Origin: Collodictyon triciliatum
Lineage: Eukaryota; CRuMs
Direction of reading: 5' to 3'
Length of the DNA: 44,769 nt
NCBI GenBank assembly: GCA_043381765.1
Contig: JBHJMP010000845.1
Location: forward strand, 1 to 44,769
Part shown: positions 1 to 14,414 of the stretch, one piece after another
Position numbering within the stretch: position 1 is the stretch's first letter
How the letters are laid out: each line of letters opens with the position of its first letter
Notes under the pieces: model-generated
The model's input: only the letters and a program-made list of their open reading frames with translations
Database searches by the model: none
What the model was told of the DNA's origin: nothing
Position numbers and translations under genes: made by a program

Positions 1-100
1 TCTTCTATTTTTCTTCTATTTTTCTTCTATTTTTCTTCTATTTTTCTTCTATTTTTCTTCTATTTTTCTTCTATTTTTCTTCTATTTTTCTTCTATTTTC
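1..100. repeat. 11-bp minisatellite (CTTCTATTTTT)n
   Basis: About nine perfect head-to-tail copies of CTTCTATTTTT fill the left edge of the window, so the array is probably longer than what is seen. If the gene to its right runs on the + strand, the array lies in its last visible intron with the pyrimidine-rich strand as sense. Confidence 0.95.
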
Positions 101-163
101 ACTATTCACTTCCCCTTCGTCTCGCCCAGAGTACATGTAAATATCCATTCTAAACGAATCTAA

Positions 164-934
164 CCAGCAAGGGCGATATCGAGACACTTCCCATCTACCG
201 TTACCAGCATCCCGAATGTCCCGCACCGACCGGTCGGGCACAAGAGTCTCCGTCAGACAATCCAGCAACGACAGAGGGATTGCAACGTGACCATCCAGAC
301 GCATACGCAGCTCCACCACAGAGACATGCTCCTGTCACCGTCTAAGGCAACTTTTGCTTATGCCCTTCTCATCGACCGGCCCCAGAACCCTACGGTCGTC
401 CCACTGGACAGACGCTCGGCCAATGCCCAGACGTCTGTAACAACACCAAAATCCTCACGTGGTGAATCCCATCCACCCAAACACGAGAAAGCAGATACAC
501 CAGACTGCGGCGATATCTTGGAAGCTTCGTTTCTGCAATCAGACAGCCCTGTATTCCGGTCCGCCAAGCCAAACGAACTCGGTACAACCGCAGAATCACC
601 AAAAGGCGAACAGGCCGTGCCGAAGTCCAGGCCCAAGTCCAAAGCAAAGATGAACCCTGTAGCCAGAGATCTCAATCTTGAGTATGGACGGAATGTAGAT
701 GCTGATGTGCCTCCTGTCTCGCAATCCGTCCCGACTCTTTCTGCACCTCCTCCTCCCGAAACCCGCAAACCACGACCTCCAACAATTCCTCATCCTCCAC
801 TCGTGCCGCAGCCACCAAACACATCACACCCACAAACAGACACGACAAAATCAGGGTATAATCGCACACAGAGGCTTCGAATGCAGGCCCGTATCTCGAG
901 TACGTCGCCGACACCCCCAGCAGAATCATCTTGA
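164..934 (+). CDS. C-terminal part of a proline-rich disordered protein (partial)
   Basis: The frame is open from 164 to the TGA at 932-934. An acceptor-like AG lies at about 166-167 or 170-171 after a pyrimidine-rich stretch, so this reads best as a terminal exon whose upstream exons lie outside the window. The roughly 255 residues are rich in Pro, Ser, Thr, Lys and Gln. They include a proline-rich part near the end (motifs such as PPPPE and PHPPLVPQPP) and no recognisable domain. An AATAAA at 1132-1137 is a plausible poly(A) signal. Function is unknown. The opposite strand is also open (71-319 and 358-768), so the strand is not certain. The low-complexity tail typical of disordered proteins favours the + strand. 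Confidence 0.45.
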   Translation, partial: PARAISRHFPSTVTSIPNVPHRPVGHKSLRQTIQQRQRDCNVTIQTHTQLHHRDMLLSPSKATFAYALLIDRPQNPTVVPLDRRSANAQTSVTTPKSSRGESHPPKHEKADTPDCGDILEASFLQSDSPVFRSAKPNELGTTAESPKGEQAVPKSRPKSKAKMNPVARDLNLEYGRNVDADVPPVSQSVPTLSAPPPPETRKPRPPTIPHPPLVPQPPNTSHPQTDTTKSGYNRTQRLRMQARISSTSPTPPAESS

Positions 935-1462
935 TTTCCCTAATTCTGGATTCAAATATCAACTCTTTTCTTTTTCTTTCCTTTCTTTTCGTTGTGTATC
1001 TACACGGTGTAATGTAGGGGCAGATGAGTAAAATTCGACAAAAAGAACCATCCAGAGGGTGATTGTGGTTTGTTTTATGTGTATTTGATATGCACAATGC
1101 CACAGCACGATAGAGCCCATAAAAATCTGTTAATAAAGCATATGCATCTTGGTGTTTGTTCATATGGAGTGACCGGAGAGGTTAAAATATTTGCGTCCAT
1201 GATTTTGGCCCGTACATACCAGAGCTTCGTACATGCACACGAGGTTTTTCTTCTGTGCGCATGTTTGTTTCTTTGTTATATGAAGCTGTGAGAACTTCAT
1301 TTGAAGCCTTGTTTATTTGTTTATTTATTGTGGTATTGGGTCGCACGGAGGAAGGGGAGAAGAAAAGAGAGAGAAAAGGGCGAAATGGACTTGTGTATCA
1401 GACCAGCAAAGCAACTCCATCCGATGAGTTTCGACCTCTGATGTTCAAGAGAAATCATGCCA
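935..1462. other. intergenic, convergent 3' regions
   Basis: Holds the 3' flank of the + strand gene (AATAAA at 1132-1137) and of the prolidase gene. TTTATT at 1312-1317 reads AATAAA on the minus strand. A purine-rich stretch lies at 1348-1382. No convincing coding segment was seen. Confidence 0.5.
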
Positions 1463-5557
<4,095 letters not shown>

Positions 5558-6102
5558 TTCTTTTGGGCCCTGAACTAGAGACGCGCAGGTTACGCTTAGT
5601 GGAATGGAAGAAGAGCGGCACGAGAGTACCGCGAGTTGGAGACAGAGTGTCAGTTTGAATGTAAAGAAGGGTGTCTCCAGCCAGAGTCATGCCGCTGGTT
5701 CTCCCTCTGCGCCCGCGAAACTACCGCCGCTTCGAACACAGATGCTTCAGCACGCAATCTGCCGGCCTGTTTGTGCGGCCGCGGCAGACTCCAAGAAACG
5801 CCACACCGGTTCAAAGAGACACTCGTCTGGGTTCGAACACACCACATTGGGCGGGGGTGGTTTGTTGCTTCGCTCTTTGCTCTTGGCTTTGTTTTTGGCT
5901 TCTGGTTTAGTGAGCCCCACCCGAGGGAGAAGGCTTCTGCGACGAACATGAGAGAGGAATGAGAGGGAGGCGGAGAGAGAGAGGCAGGGGCTGGAGAAAG
6001 AAGGAAAGAAATAAGTAAGCGGGCGAGGGCGTGGGCAAGGACAAGGGCACGAGACTCATAGTGCCTCACAGAGCGAGCGAGTGGGAGGTTGTGCGAAGGC
6101 GC
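5558..6102. promoter_or_regulatory. intergenic: prolidase upstream region and C2 gene 3' end
   Basis: The two minus-strand genes are 545 bp apart. The stretch is GC-richer than the introns and has purine-rich runs at 5945-6030. Several frames are open but overlap one another without conserved motifs, so they are treated as chance. No TATA-like element was identified with confidence. Confidence 0.4.
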
Positions 6103-9100
6103 TTAGGCATCAATCTTGACACCAAGGCGGAGGACGCCGTTCTGCTTGGCCTTGTTCATGATGGGGAGCTCCTGCTCTCCGGCCTTGATGTGGAAGGACC
6201 CGGCGCCAATCAGCTCGTCCTTCTGGATCTCGTTCTTCTCCCACACCTCAAAGAGGGCAGTGGTGACCTCGTCCACGTCGACGTTGGCAAAGCCCAGCTG
6301 CTCGTTCCACACGGCCTGCTTGCCGGCATCCTCCTTGACGGTGCTGCTCTTTGTGACCTTGTTGACGGTGATCTTGACGTACGGGTCCGCCTTGTCTGTC
6401 CACGACGACGGCAGTCCAGATGCTTCGATGACCGTGACCGTGACAGTCTTTCCGGCCGCCTTGACAGCAGCAGGGGCGGCGGCGGGGGTTGAAGCAGCAG
6501 GAGCAGGAGCAGGAGCAGCGGCAGCAGCGGGAGCCTCCTTGGTGGGGACAGAGACGGAAAGGACCAGGGTTCCGCTGCTCTTGCCCTTCTCGTTCTTGAT
6601 GTCCAGCGTGTAAGAGCCTGTGACGAGGTTGAAGCTGGCCGACCCGATGAAGTCGTCCTTGATGGTGTCCTCGTCAAAGACACTGGCTGTGCCTGTGGTG
6701 TATGTGCTCAGGTCGGCGTGGAAGTCAAAGACCTCATTCCACTCGGCCGCCTTGCCTGCGTCCTGCTTGACTGAGGACTTGAGCTCGATGTCGCCGATTG
6801 TCAGCTTGACATACGGGTCGGCCTTGTCAAGCACAGACGACGGCAATCCGGATGCCTTGACCAAGGTCACAACAACGTGTGTGGTGTTTGCGGACGGCTG
6901 GTTGACGGGCGCAGCCTCCTTCTTGGACTTGGGTGCGGGCGTCTCGTCAGGGATGGTGGCAGCAGAGAGGTCGGCCGGGGTCTCGCCATTGACGGAGACA
7001 ATCAGGACAACCAGGCCCTTGTTCTTGCCCTCGTCCACGACGTTGAGCGTGTAGACGCCCGTGGCCAGCGGGAATGTGTTTGTGCCGATCAGGTCGTCCG
7101 AGATGGTGTCCTTGTCGTAGACCGAGACTGTTCCTTGAGTCACGGCCGCGATGTCCACGTCGAAGCGCAGCACCTCCTGGAAGACTGCGCTCTTGCCGGC
7201 GTCCTCCTTGGTGGATGTCTTCTTTGCGTCTGTCTGGAATGCGACCTGCACGTACGGGTCGGTCTTGTCCAGCATGGACGAGGGCAGATTGGCCACGCGG
7301 ACCACGGTGACGTCCACCGGGGTCTTGGGGGCCTCCTTGGCGGTCAGGTGCTCCTCGATGGCTGGCAGCGGCTGGTTGTCAACAGAGACTGACAGCAGCA
7401 GCTTGCCCTTCTTCTGGTCCTTGTCCAGGACGTCCACCGTGTAGTGGCCCGTCTTGATCGGGAACGTGTTTGTGCCGAGCAGGTCGTCCGAGATGGTGTC
7501 CTTGTCGTAGAGAGCAACGACTCCCTGGGTGACGGCGGTCAGATCGACAAAGAAGGTCAGCGTCTCGTTCCATGTGGCCTGCTTGCCGGCGTCGTCCTTG
7601 GTGGAGGTCTTTTCGCTCTCCTCTCCAAACGAGACCTTGACGTAGGGGTCGGTCTTGTCGAGCAGCGAGGAGGGCATGTCCCAGCCGCGGACGATGGTGA
7701 CGGCGACCTGCTCCTTGACCACCACATTCTCGAGGGCCGGTGGCTTCTCGTGGTTGACCGAGACGGAGACACGGACGGAGCCGCGGGACTTGCCGGAAGC
7801 CTTGTCGGTGAGGTCGACGGTGTAGTTGCCGGTCTGCAAGGGGATGGCGGCGCGGCCGATCAGATCGTCGGAGACGGTGTCCTCGTCGTAGACCTCGACG
7901 GTTGCTGAGGTGAGCCCTTCGGTGGGGTCGACCTCGAACTGCAGGTGCTCGTTCCAGGCGGCCTGCTTGCCGGCGTCGCTCTTTGTGGAGGTCTTTTCGG
8001 TCTGGGAGCCGATCTGGACCTTGACGTAGGGGTCGGTCTTGTCGAGCAGCGAGGAGGGCATGTTGTATGCGTCGTGGACAGCCACGACGACGGGGACGGT
8101 TGGGGGCTTGGCCGGCTTCAGCGGGGGCAGCTCCTCGTTGTTGACCGAGACGGAGACGTGGAGCACGCCGCGGGCCTTGGAGGCATCGTCGACCAGGGGG
8201 ACGGCGTAGTGGCCGGTCTGCAGCGGGACGGAGCCGCGGCCGATGAGGTCGTCCGACAGCGTGTCCTCGTCAAAGACGTCAAAGTGGACGGTGCTGACGT
8301 TTGCTGTGGCGTCCAGCGAGAAGACCAGGATCTCGTCCCAGGCGGCCTGCTTGCCGGCGTCGCTCTTTGTGGTGGTCTTTTCGGTCTGGGAGCCGACCTT
8401 GACCCTGACGTAGGGATCGGTCTTGTCGAGCAGCGAGGAGGGCAGGTTCTGGGCGTTGCTGACGGTGACAAGGACAGGGATGTCGGGGACGCGGTCGACG
8501 CCCTTGGGTGTGACGACCTCCTGGATCTGCTCCTTGGCCTGCTCGAGGAGCGTGGACGCAGGCGCCTTGGGGATGTCGAAGGGGCCGGGGTCCTGGCTGC
8601 TGACCGAGACGGAGACAAAGAGCTGCCCGGCGGGGCGGCCCTGCTCGTCGGTCAGATCGACGACGTAGTTGCTTGTGCGCAGGGGCACGGAGCCGCGGCC
8701 CAGCAGGTCGTCCGAGAGGGTGTCCTCGTCGTAGACGGCAAAGGCCACGGTGCTGGCGTTCTCGTCGGACGAAGGGGCGAACGTCAGGAACTCGGTCCAC
8801 ACGGCGTGGTGCCCGGCATTGTCCTTTGTGCGCGTCTTCTTCTCGTGCGTCCCGACATTGACCTTCACGTACGCGTCCGTCTTGTCCAGGAACGACGAGC
8901 TCAGCTTGTGCGCCTCGTGCACAGTCACCACCACGGGGATCGTCACGGCCACCGACCGCTTGCTGGCCTCTGCACGCTCAGGCTCAGGCTGCGCCTCGGG
9001 CTCGGCCGTCACGGGCTTGGCGTCGATGATCTTGGCTGCGGTGGGGATGAAGAAGGGGCGCAGGCCCTCTGCCGTCTCCTTGTAGTAGATGGTCGACACG

Positions 9101-9504
9101 TAGCCGGCCGGCGCAGCCACAGAGGTCAGAGGTGCGGCTGTGGCTGTGGCTGTGGCTGTAGCTGTGGCGGCAGGGAGCGCGTATGAGCGGGTGGCGTACG
9201 AAGGGAAGGCGCTGAGGCTGTGGGTGGCGCCGACAGTGACCGGGGCCGTCGCGGTGGTCGAAGTTGTGGTGGCAGGAAGGGCGTACGAGTAGGTGCCGGT
9301 TGTGGCTGTGGCTGTGGTTGCAGCGGCAGGCAGGGCGTACGAGCGGGTGCTGTTTGCGACTGGGGCGGCAGGCAGGGCAAAGGAGCGGGTGGCGCCGCCG
9401 TAGGACTGGTTGCCGTAGAGGGCCGGGGGCAGGTTGTATGCGGAGTGGTACGCGGTGGTGGCCGGGGCGGCGGACGTGCTGGGCGCGGCGGTGGTGGAGC
9501 TCAT
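6103..9504 (-). CDS. intronless protein with seven tandem C2 domains
   Basis: A single open frame of 1133 residues. The start ATG at 9504 has an ideal context (GCCGCCACCATGA) and the stop is at 6103-6105. Residues 1-135 are Ala/Thr/Pro low complexity with four copies of a [SY][FY]ALPA motif. Seven C2 domains follow at about 186-302, 341-456, 468-585, 598-710, 728-842, 875-988 and 1018-1133. Most repeats keep both calcium-loop signatures, LPSSLLDKTDPYVKV and YDEDT.SDDLIG, so calcium-dependent membrane binding is likely for them. Domain 7 has WEKNEIQKDELIG in place of the acidic loop and probably lacks calcium binding. There is no signal peptide or membrane segment. It is a scaffold-like calcium sensor of no named family I recognise. 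It is strikingly GC-rich and unsplit compared with its neighbours. Confidence 0.93.
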   Translation of the reverse strand: MSSTTAAPSTSAAPATTAYHSAYNLPPALYGNQSYGGATRSFALPAAPVANSTRSYALPAAATTATATTGTYSYALPATTTSTTATAPVTVGATHSLSAFPSYATRSYALPAATATATATATAAPLTSVAAPAGYVSTIYYKETAEGLRPFFIPTAAKIIDAKPVTAEPEAQPEPERAEASKRSVAVTIPVVVTVHEAHKLSSSFLDKTDAYVKVNVGTHEKKTRTKDNAGHHAVWTEFLTFAPSSDENASTVAFAVYDEDTLSDDLLGRGSVPLRTSNYVVDLTDEQGRPAGQLFVSVSVSSQDPGPFDIPKAPASTLLEQAKEQIQEVVTPKGVDRVPDIPVLVTVSNAQNLPSSLLDKTDPYVRVKVGSQTEKTTTKSDAGKQAAWDEILVFSLDATANVSTVHFDVFDEDTLSDDLIGRGSVPLQTGHYAVPLVDDASKARGVLHVSVSVNNEELPPLKPAKPPTVPVVVAVHDAYNMPSSLLDKTDPYVKVQIGSQTEKTSTKSDAGKQAAWNEHLQFEVDPTEGLTSATVEVYDEDTVSDDLIGRAAIPLQTGNYTVDLTDKASGKSRGSVRVSVSVNHEKPPALENVVVKEQVAVTIVRGWDMPSSLLDKTDPYVKVSFGEESEKTSTKDDAGKQATWNETLTFFVDLTAVTQGVVALYDKDTISDDLLGTNTFPIKTGHYTVDVLDKDQKKGKLLLSVSVDNQPLPAIEEHLTAKEAPKTPVDVTVVRVANLPSSMLDKTDPYVQVAFQTDAKKTSTKEDAGKSAVFQEVLRFDVDIAAVTQGTVSVYDKDTISDDLIGTNTFPLATGVYTLNVVDEGKNKGLVVLIVSVNGETPADLSAATIPDETPAPKSKKEAAPVNQPSANTTHVVVTLVKASGLPSSVLDKADPYVKLTIGDIELKSSVKQDAGKAAEWNEVFDFHADLSTYTTGTASVFDEDTIKDDFIGSASFNLVTGSYTLDIKNEKGKSSGTLVLSVSVPTKEAPAAAAAPAPAPAASTPAAAPAAVKAAGKTVTVTVIEASGLPSSWTDKADPYVKITVNKVTKSSTVKEDAGKQAVWNEQLGFANVDVDEVTTALFEVWEKNEIQKDELIGAGSFHIKAGEQELPIMNKAKQNGVLRLGVKIDA

Positions 9505-10985
9505 GGTGGCGGCTGAGACTTCTGTGGGTGTGGCGTTAGTGGTGTGGCCTGCTTCTTCTTCTCCTTCTTCATCTCTTCAGATCTCTCTTGGTGGAATCGG
9601 GTGGGCTTTGTGTGGTGGTATAGAGTTTGACTTCGTTTTCGATTTTGTTTTTGTTTTTGTTTTTGTTTTTGTTTTTGTTTTTGTTTTTGTTTTTGTTTTT
9701 GTTTTTGTTTCAATCATGGAAAGGCATGGGAGGAGAGTGTGATCCGGGCACTGGTGGGCAGTGGGGAAAGGCGGGTGGGGCTTCGCAAGTCTCGCTGGAC
9801 TGAAGGCGTGCTCGTCCAGTCGGTTGCTTTCCCACTTGAAAGGTTTATACTCCTTCGTGGTTTGCGCTTGCACTCGAGAGCTTTTGTTTTGTTTTGTTTT
9901 GCTTTTTGTTCCGTTTGATTGTGCTCTGTGGATGTCTGAACGGATCACCGCCGCGTGGGTTCGGGTGCTTCACCCGTGTTCGGATCAATGGCGCGTTTGG
10001 GGATTCGTTTTGCGGGCGAATAATGTCCGATGTTCTTATTGGGCAATAATAAATTCCGCTTCGGCTGCTGGGGGTGGTTCTGCAGGTGTCTGGTGTTGGA
10101 CTCAATCGTGGCTGCGATAGTTGCGAGGATCGTGTGCATTTATATAATCTCCGTAATGGGCTTGTCCCTCATTTATTGCTCCGGATTCAAAAGGAGGATT
10201 ATCCTTTTTTGGGTTTTCGAAGTGATTGTAAATGTTCGTTTGTAATAGGGAGTTTTCCGTTGGTATATTCTGTTAATAATTTCAAATATGGTAATGTTAT
10301 AACCCATAAATCGGTCCTCGAATTTTGTAAACCTTATTGACATCTGGTCGTGGCTTTGTGGTTCATTGTCATATCTGGAATATGTTATTTTATCTACATA
10401 TATTTGATATTGATCATATATTTGAAAGCATGACAATCGAAAAAATGATTAAATATATGAATTACACATACACATAAAAATTTACATGCATCTGGAATTT
10501 ATCTATATAACTTTAAAAATTCGTTTCTATCCTTCATAATTTTTCGCAACAGTCTTATTTTCTGTAATTACAAACATATTATACAGATGCAGCCAGCCAT
10601 CCATGTCTCTTTGCGTTGAAACGAAATACTCTTTGAGAAGGATGGCCGAACATGTCGACTACCACCACGCGCCTTAACGCCAGTTTTTTTATTTCCATCC
10701 AAATTGATTTCTCACGTTCAAACGTGTTGACGTCGACTGACGCAGCAGCTTGTATTTCATTTTTAATTTTATTTTTCTGTCGCGACACTTGATTCTCTGA
10801 CCCTGGCCTGTGAATCATTGGTAATCTCTCACCAAACTCCACCCAAACACTGCAACCATCAAACGACTCTAGGAGAAAAACAAATCCCCCCGATTGGAGG
10901 CCGGCTTTTTTTAAGGCTCTACTTGCTCCCAACTTTCGCCCTAACCGAGATTACTCAGCCAGATCATTGCAAAGGCTGGATCCGA
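9505..10985. promoter_or_regulatory. divergent intergenic region between C2 gene and membrane-protein gene
   Basis: About 1.5 kb separates the two start codons. It holds the (TTTTTG)n array, a GC-richer part next to the C2 gene and a very AT-rich part at about 10200-10600. A minus-strand frame at 10579-10932 is open for 117 codons with protein-like composition but only a TTG start and no recognised motif. It is left as a possible exon, not a gene. Confidence 0.4.
9640..9710. repeat. (TTTTTG)n repeat
   Basis: About 11 hexanucleotide units, 136-206 bp upstream of the C2 gene start, probably in its promoter or 5'UTR. The transcribed strand of the C2 gene would read CAAAAA. Confidence 0.95.
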
Positions 10986-12950
10986 ATGACTACAGTTTCA
11001 AAGATATTTTCAGAGCAGGTTAAGTATTCTTCCTCGCGTCTTCTTCTCCCGCGTTCACGCTCCCATTTTTCCTCATCTTTTCTCTTCCCTCCCTTTTTTT
11101 TTTTTTTTTGAATAAAAGAAAACTTTTGGATTTATGAGTGCGCTATCCGTTCAATCATTTTGGCAAGAAAAAAAGAAGCATTAACGCGCATCTGTGAACA
11201 TATAGACCTATGATGAACCCGTGGAAGGAACAATATCATTCGTTGGAATGGAGGGAAGCTCAGAAGAATGTATCCCAATCAGCAGAGAAGAATGTTTAAC
11301 TCTGGAAACTTTTTATTCCTTGGTTGAGTTGTATGAAGGCCAAGGAAAGAAGTTAATTATAGCCAGAGTGAAATCTTGGTAAGAAACTAAGTTATATTGA
11401 AACAAATAGCTTCGGAGAATCAAAAAAAGAAGAGAAAGATAAGAGAGAAAAAAACAACAGAAAAACAAAACAGTAATCGGAGGAAAAGAAAAAGAAATGA
11501 AAGATAAATAAAATTAAAACGAAAGAACCGTCAAGGCATAGTAAGAAAGTATCTTATTAATTCTTACCAAAGTTTGAGATGTTTTGTCGCATGCGAGAGA
11601 GAATAAAGTTAGATAAAAAACCTTTGAATCGAATAAAAGAAAAAAAGTTAGAATAAAAAAAAAAAAGAAAAGGACTTTTATTACCACATGCGTATTTCAC
11701 TCTAAATTTTTTTCCGCTATTGGTATACTTTCTATTTGTCTGTATGAGAGAAATATCTCATTTTTTGTTTTCTTTCTGCTTCAACTCATGACTTTTTTCT
11801 TTTTTGTAAAAGGGACCATAAGGATGTCAGGAAATTTCATTTCACATACTACTGTGCGTTTCAATTGAACAAAGCACTTTTTCGATCAAAAGGAGCTGAC
11901 ATTCTCTCCAGATATCATAAAACAAACCCAGTTATAACATTGAACCCTCTCACAAACGAAGATATAGTGGGAGAAGTTGTCTACTACATAGTAAATTTTT
12001 TTCCTTTATTATTATATATTTCATTCATAATAAAACTGTAATTTACATAACGATTGATTTAATATGATTATCTTTAAAAAGATACACAGTATTTTGATTA
12101 TAGTGCTTTTTTTCTCTCGTGATATCAGTGTATAGTAATTTTACTTCATCTGCACCTAATTATGAATTTCTCTTCTCTTTTTTTTTTTTTAGGTTGATAA
12201 GCCATCTGGACAGAATAAAAGTGAACTCAATGTAAGAACTTCATTGATTGGTTAATCATGTTTTGACATGATGCATATATCTATGATGAATAGATTCCAA
12301 GCGGATACATATTGATTAACAGTCATAAACAAATTGATGTTTGGAATATTCAAGGATTATCTCATATATTGTAAATCCGATATAGCTTGGCCGGTCTAAA
12401 GAGCAGAAAATACAGTCATCGTCGCTACATATAGAAGCACACACATCCGATGAACCAGCAGAATATATACCTCCCACAAGGTAGTTAATTATCCCCATTT
12501 GTATTTTAGCTCCTTTCTCTTTATCACCGTTTAAAATCACGTACTTATTCTCTCTTCGGCCGGTGTTTCTTTTGAAAAGCTAAGTGTCAGAGATTTTTTC
12601 TTATATAATTTCCACTTTTTTTCTGTCTCTGTGAACCAACCTTTTCATCATGTATCCCTAACACGGGATGATTTTACCTCTGCTAGGCAACGAGAAGAGT
12701 GTGATACCTCATCCAGAGACAAAGGTGTTGATATTCCAAACTCCTCAAATCCTCCAGGACGTGCATTACCTCCTAGCCTAGTGGCTGAAGTGCCTGAAAA
12801 TTCACAAGGTCAACTAGAATCTTCTTCAAGAAACAGAGAAACATCAAAGTATGACCGCGTGGCTTCTTACCTAGGGACAGATTACCATTACATATTCAGC
12901 GAAAACATGAGAAAGGTTGAACTCTATAAATGATGCTTCTTTTTCTATTC

Positions 12951-12981
<31 letters not shown>

Positions 12982-12994
12982 TTTTTTTTTTTAT

Positions 12995-13030
<36 letters not shown>

Positions 13031-14059
13031 AAAAAATCAATTTTTTAACCCAGATTATCCGTAAACTCAATTTCTTACTTGGAACAATCAATCATATTGT
13101 TTCACCCTCTTACTTTTCCAAAGTAATATTTACGAATAGATGAAAACTGACAGGTTTTTGTGGAAAATTCCATCGACAATGACTGTCAACTTATTCCTTC
13201 TATGACGAACCAAGTTAGCCAGCATCCTCACGCAGATGGCCCTGTTGAAAATGAGGTCGCATCGTTGGTTAACCGCATTCGCCGGGTAATTCATTGAATA
13301 TATCTGCACAGTTTTGGACTAATACCAATATTTTGGTGACAATAACCTAGTCAAAGATACCGAAGCCTCATCGAATTCTAAGAGAAATATAAAAGAACGC
13401 TTATTTAGTGTTTAATTTTAATTTTGCCCAAGTCGTACAGACGCCAAAGACAAGGTTCCCTGATTTATGTCCCGTACACCAGAGCCGTTCTCTTCGGTGT
13501 ATCCATATCTCTTTATTTTGGATTTTGCATGGTTGTTTTAGCCACAGCACTGAAGTACGAAGCATAATTATAATTCATTTGTGTGTGTGTTTTTATGCAC
13601 CGTTATGTTGATTTATAATTCATTTGTGTTTTACTTTTTCTTTCTTTATGAAAAAGACGATTAATAACTAACTTGTTCTTGCAGTTGGATATGATGAAAT
13701 TCTTTATCTCTTATTCTAATCCATCTAACTAATCGCTATCCTTTATACACAGAAATCTGCGTCATGGTGGGACTGAAAAGGAACCATCCATTTGGATATG
13801 GTCTTTTCTCCCTTTTTTTGTTTTCCTTGTCGATCGCTTCAGCACAACTCTTGCAGAGCACAGTGAATCTCGCATGGTTGTGCTCGCCAAGTTGGTTGCT
13901 TCAGGCCTTTATGTATTTCTCCCAGATTTCATGTTCCACAGATACAACCCCAGCTATCACCTTTGTCGGAATATCATCAACACAATCGCACCATGCGTTG
14001 CTCTTGCGTACTCACGCTACTTGTACATGCAATCCACGCGAGGCAAACACCTCGTATGA
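10986..14059 (+). CDS. multi-pass membrane protein of unrecognised family, 10 exons
   Basis: Exons: 10986-11018, 11206-11378, 11813-11990, 12193-12231, 12294-12338, 12386-12480, 12687-12915, 13154-13285, 13433-13554, 13753-14059. All introns are GT-AG, phases agree, and the total is 450 residues. Residues about 12-140 form a compact conserved-looking region (WDHKDVRKFHFTYYCAFQLN, SRYHKTNPVITLNPLTNEDI). A Ser/Pro/Glu-rich linker follows to about 310, then a hydrophobic C-terminus with three or four helices at about 325-347, 361-376, 390-409 and 422-441. No signal peptide is seen, so the N-terminal part is presumably cytosolic. AATAAA at 14139-14144 fits a 3' end. I do not recognise the family. 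The first exon is only 11 codons and its ATG is the least certain part. Confidence 0.78.
11621..11640 (+). mobile_element. mini-insertion copy e
   Basis: CCTTTGAATCGAATAAAAG followed by A-rich sequence in intron 2 of the membrane-protein gene. AAAGTTAGA occurs on both sides (11605-11613 and 11644-11652), a possible target duplication, though both copies sit in A-rich DNA. Confidence 0.5.
12949..13027. repeat. poly(T) tracts
   Basis: Two long T runs separated by a short A/T stretch in intron 7 of the membrane-protein gene, T-rich in sense and upstream of the acceptor at 13152-13153. Confidence 0.9.
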
Positions 14060-14414
14060 GATGGGATGGTGCCCAATTCCTCACGCCCTTCCAATTCATA
14101 ACTTCTTGTTAAAATCCCCCCTTCGAACTCTGCCCTTGAATAAACACTACACTTCGCAGGCAAAGTAGGCCAGATGAGAAAAAAAACAACAACAACAACA
14201 ACAAAAACTGCGGTGGACAAATGAGCAGAAAGTCGAAGCCGAGTCAAGCTGAGCAATATGCACAAAAGTTATTCACGCAAATGACAGACGTCCCCATGTC
14301 CCGTTCACGCTACACAAGGAAGATTGTACACTCAAGATGTAGAACGCGGATACTACAATGTTGGGCCATTATTGGGATTTTCAGATGGATTTAGGGGTGG
14401 GTGTTGGTTGATGT
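14060..14414. other. convergent intergenic region
   Basis: 3' flanks of the membrane-protein gene (poly(A) signal AATAAA at 14139-14144) and of the small basic protein gene. Contains a short (CAA)n run at 14186-14204. No coding potential recognised. Confidence 0.5.
14139..14144 (+). terminator. poly(A) signal AATAAA
   Basis: 80 bp downstream of the membrane-protein stop codon; a canonical hexamer in an otherwise non-coding stretch. Confidence 0.5.

Noticed and set aside
71-768. Protein-like open frames on the minus strand opposite the + strand gene
   Set aside because: They overlap the longer low-complexity + frame and would need several frame changes. The + strand also has a downstream AATAAA. 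Strand remains uncertain, so confidence was kept low.
6620-9186. Long + strand frames opposite the C2 gene, up to 413 codons
   Set aside because: Shadows of a GC-rich repetitive coding sequence. Only the minus frame shows C2 motifs.
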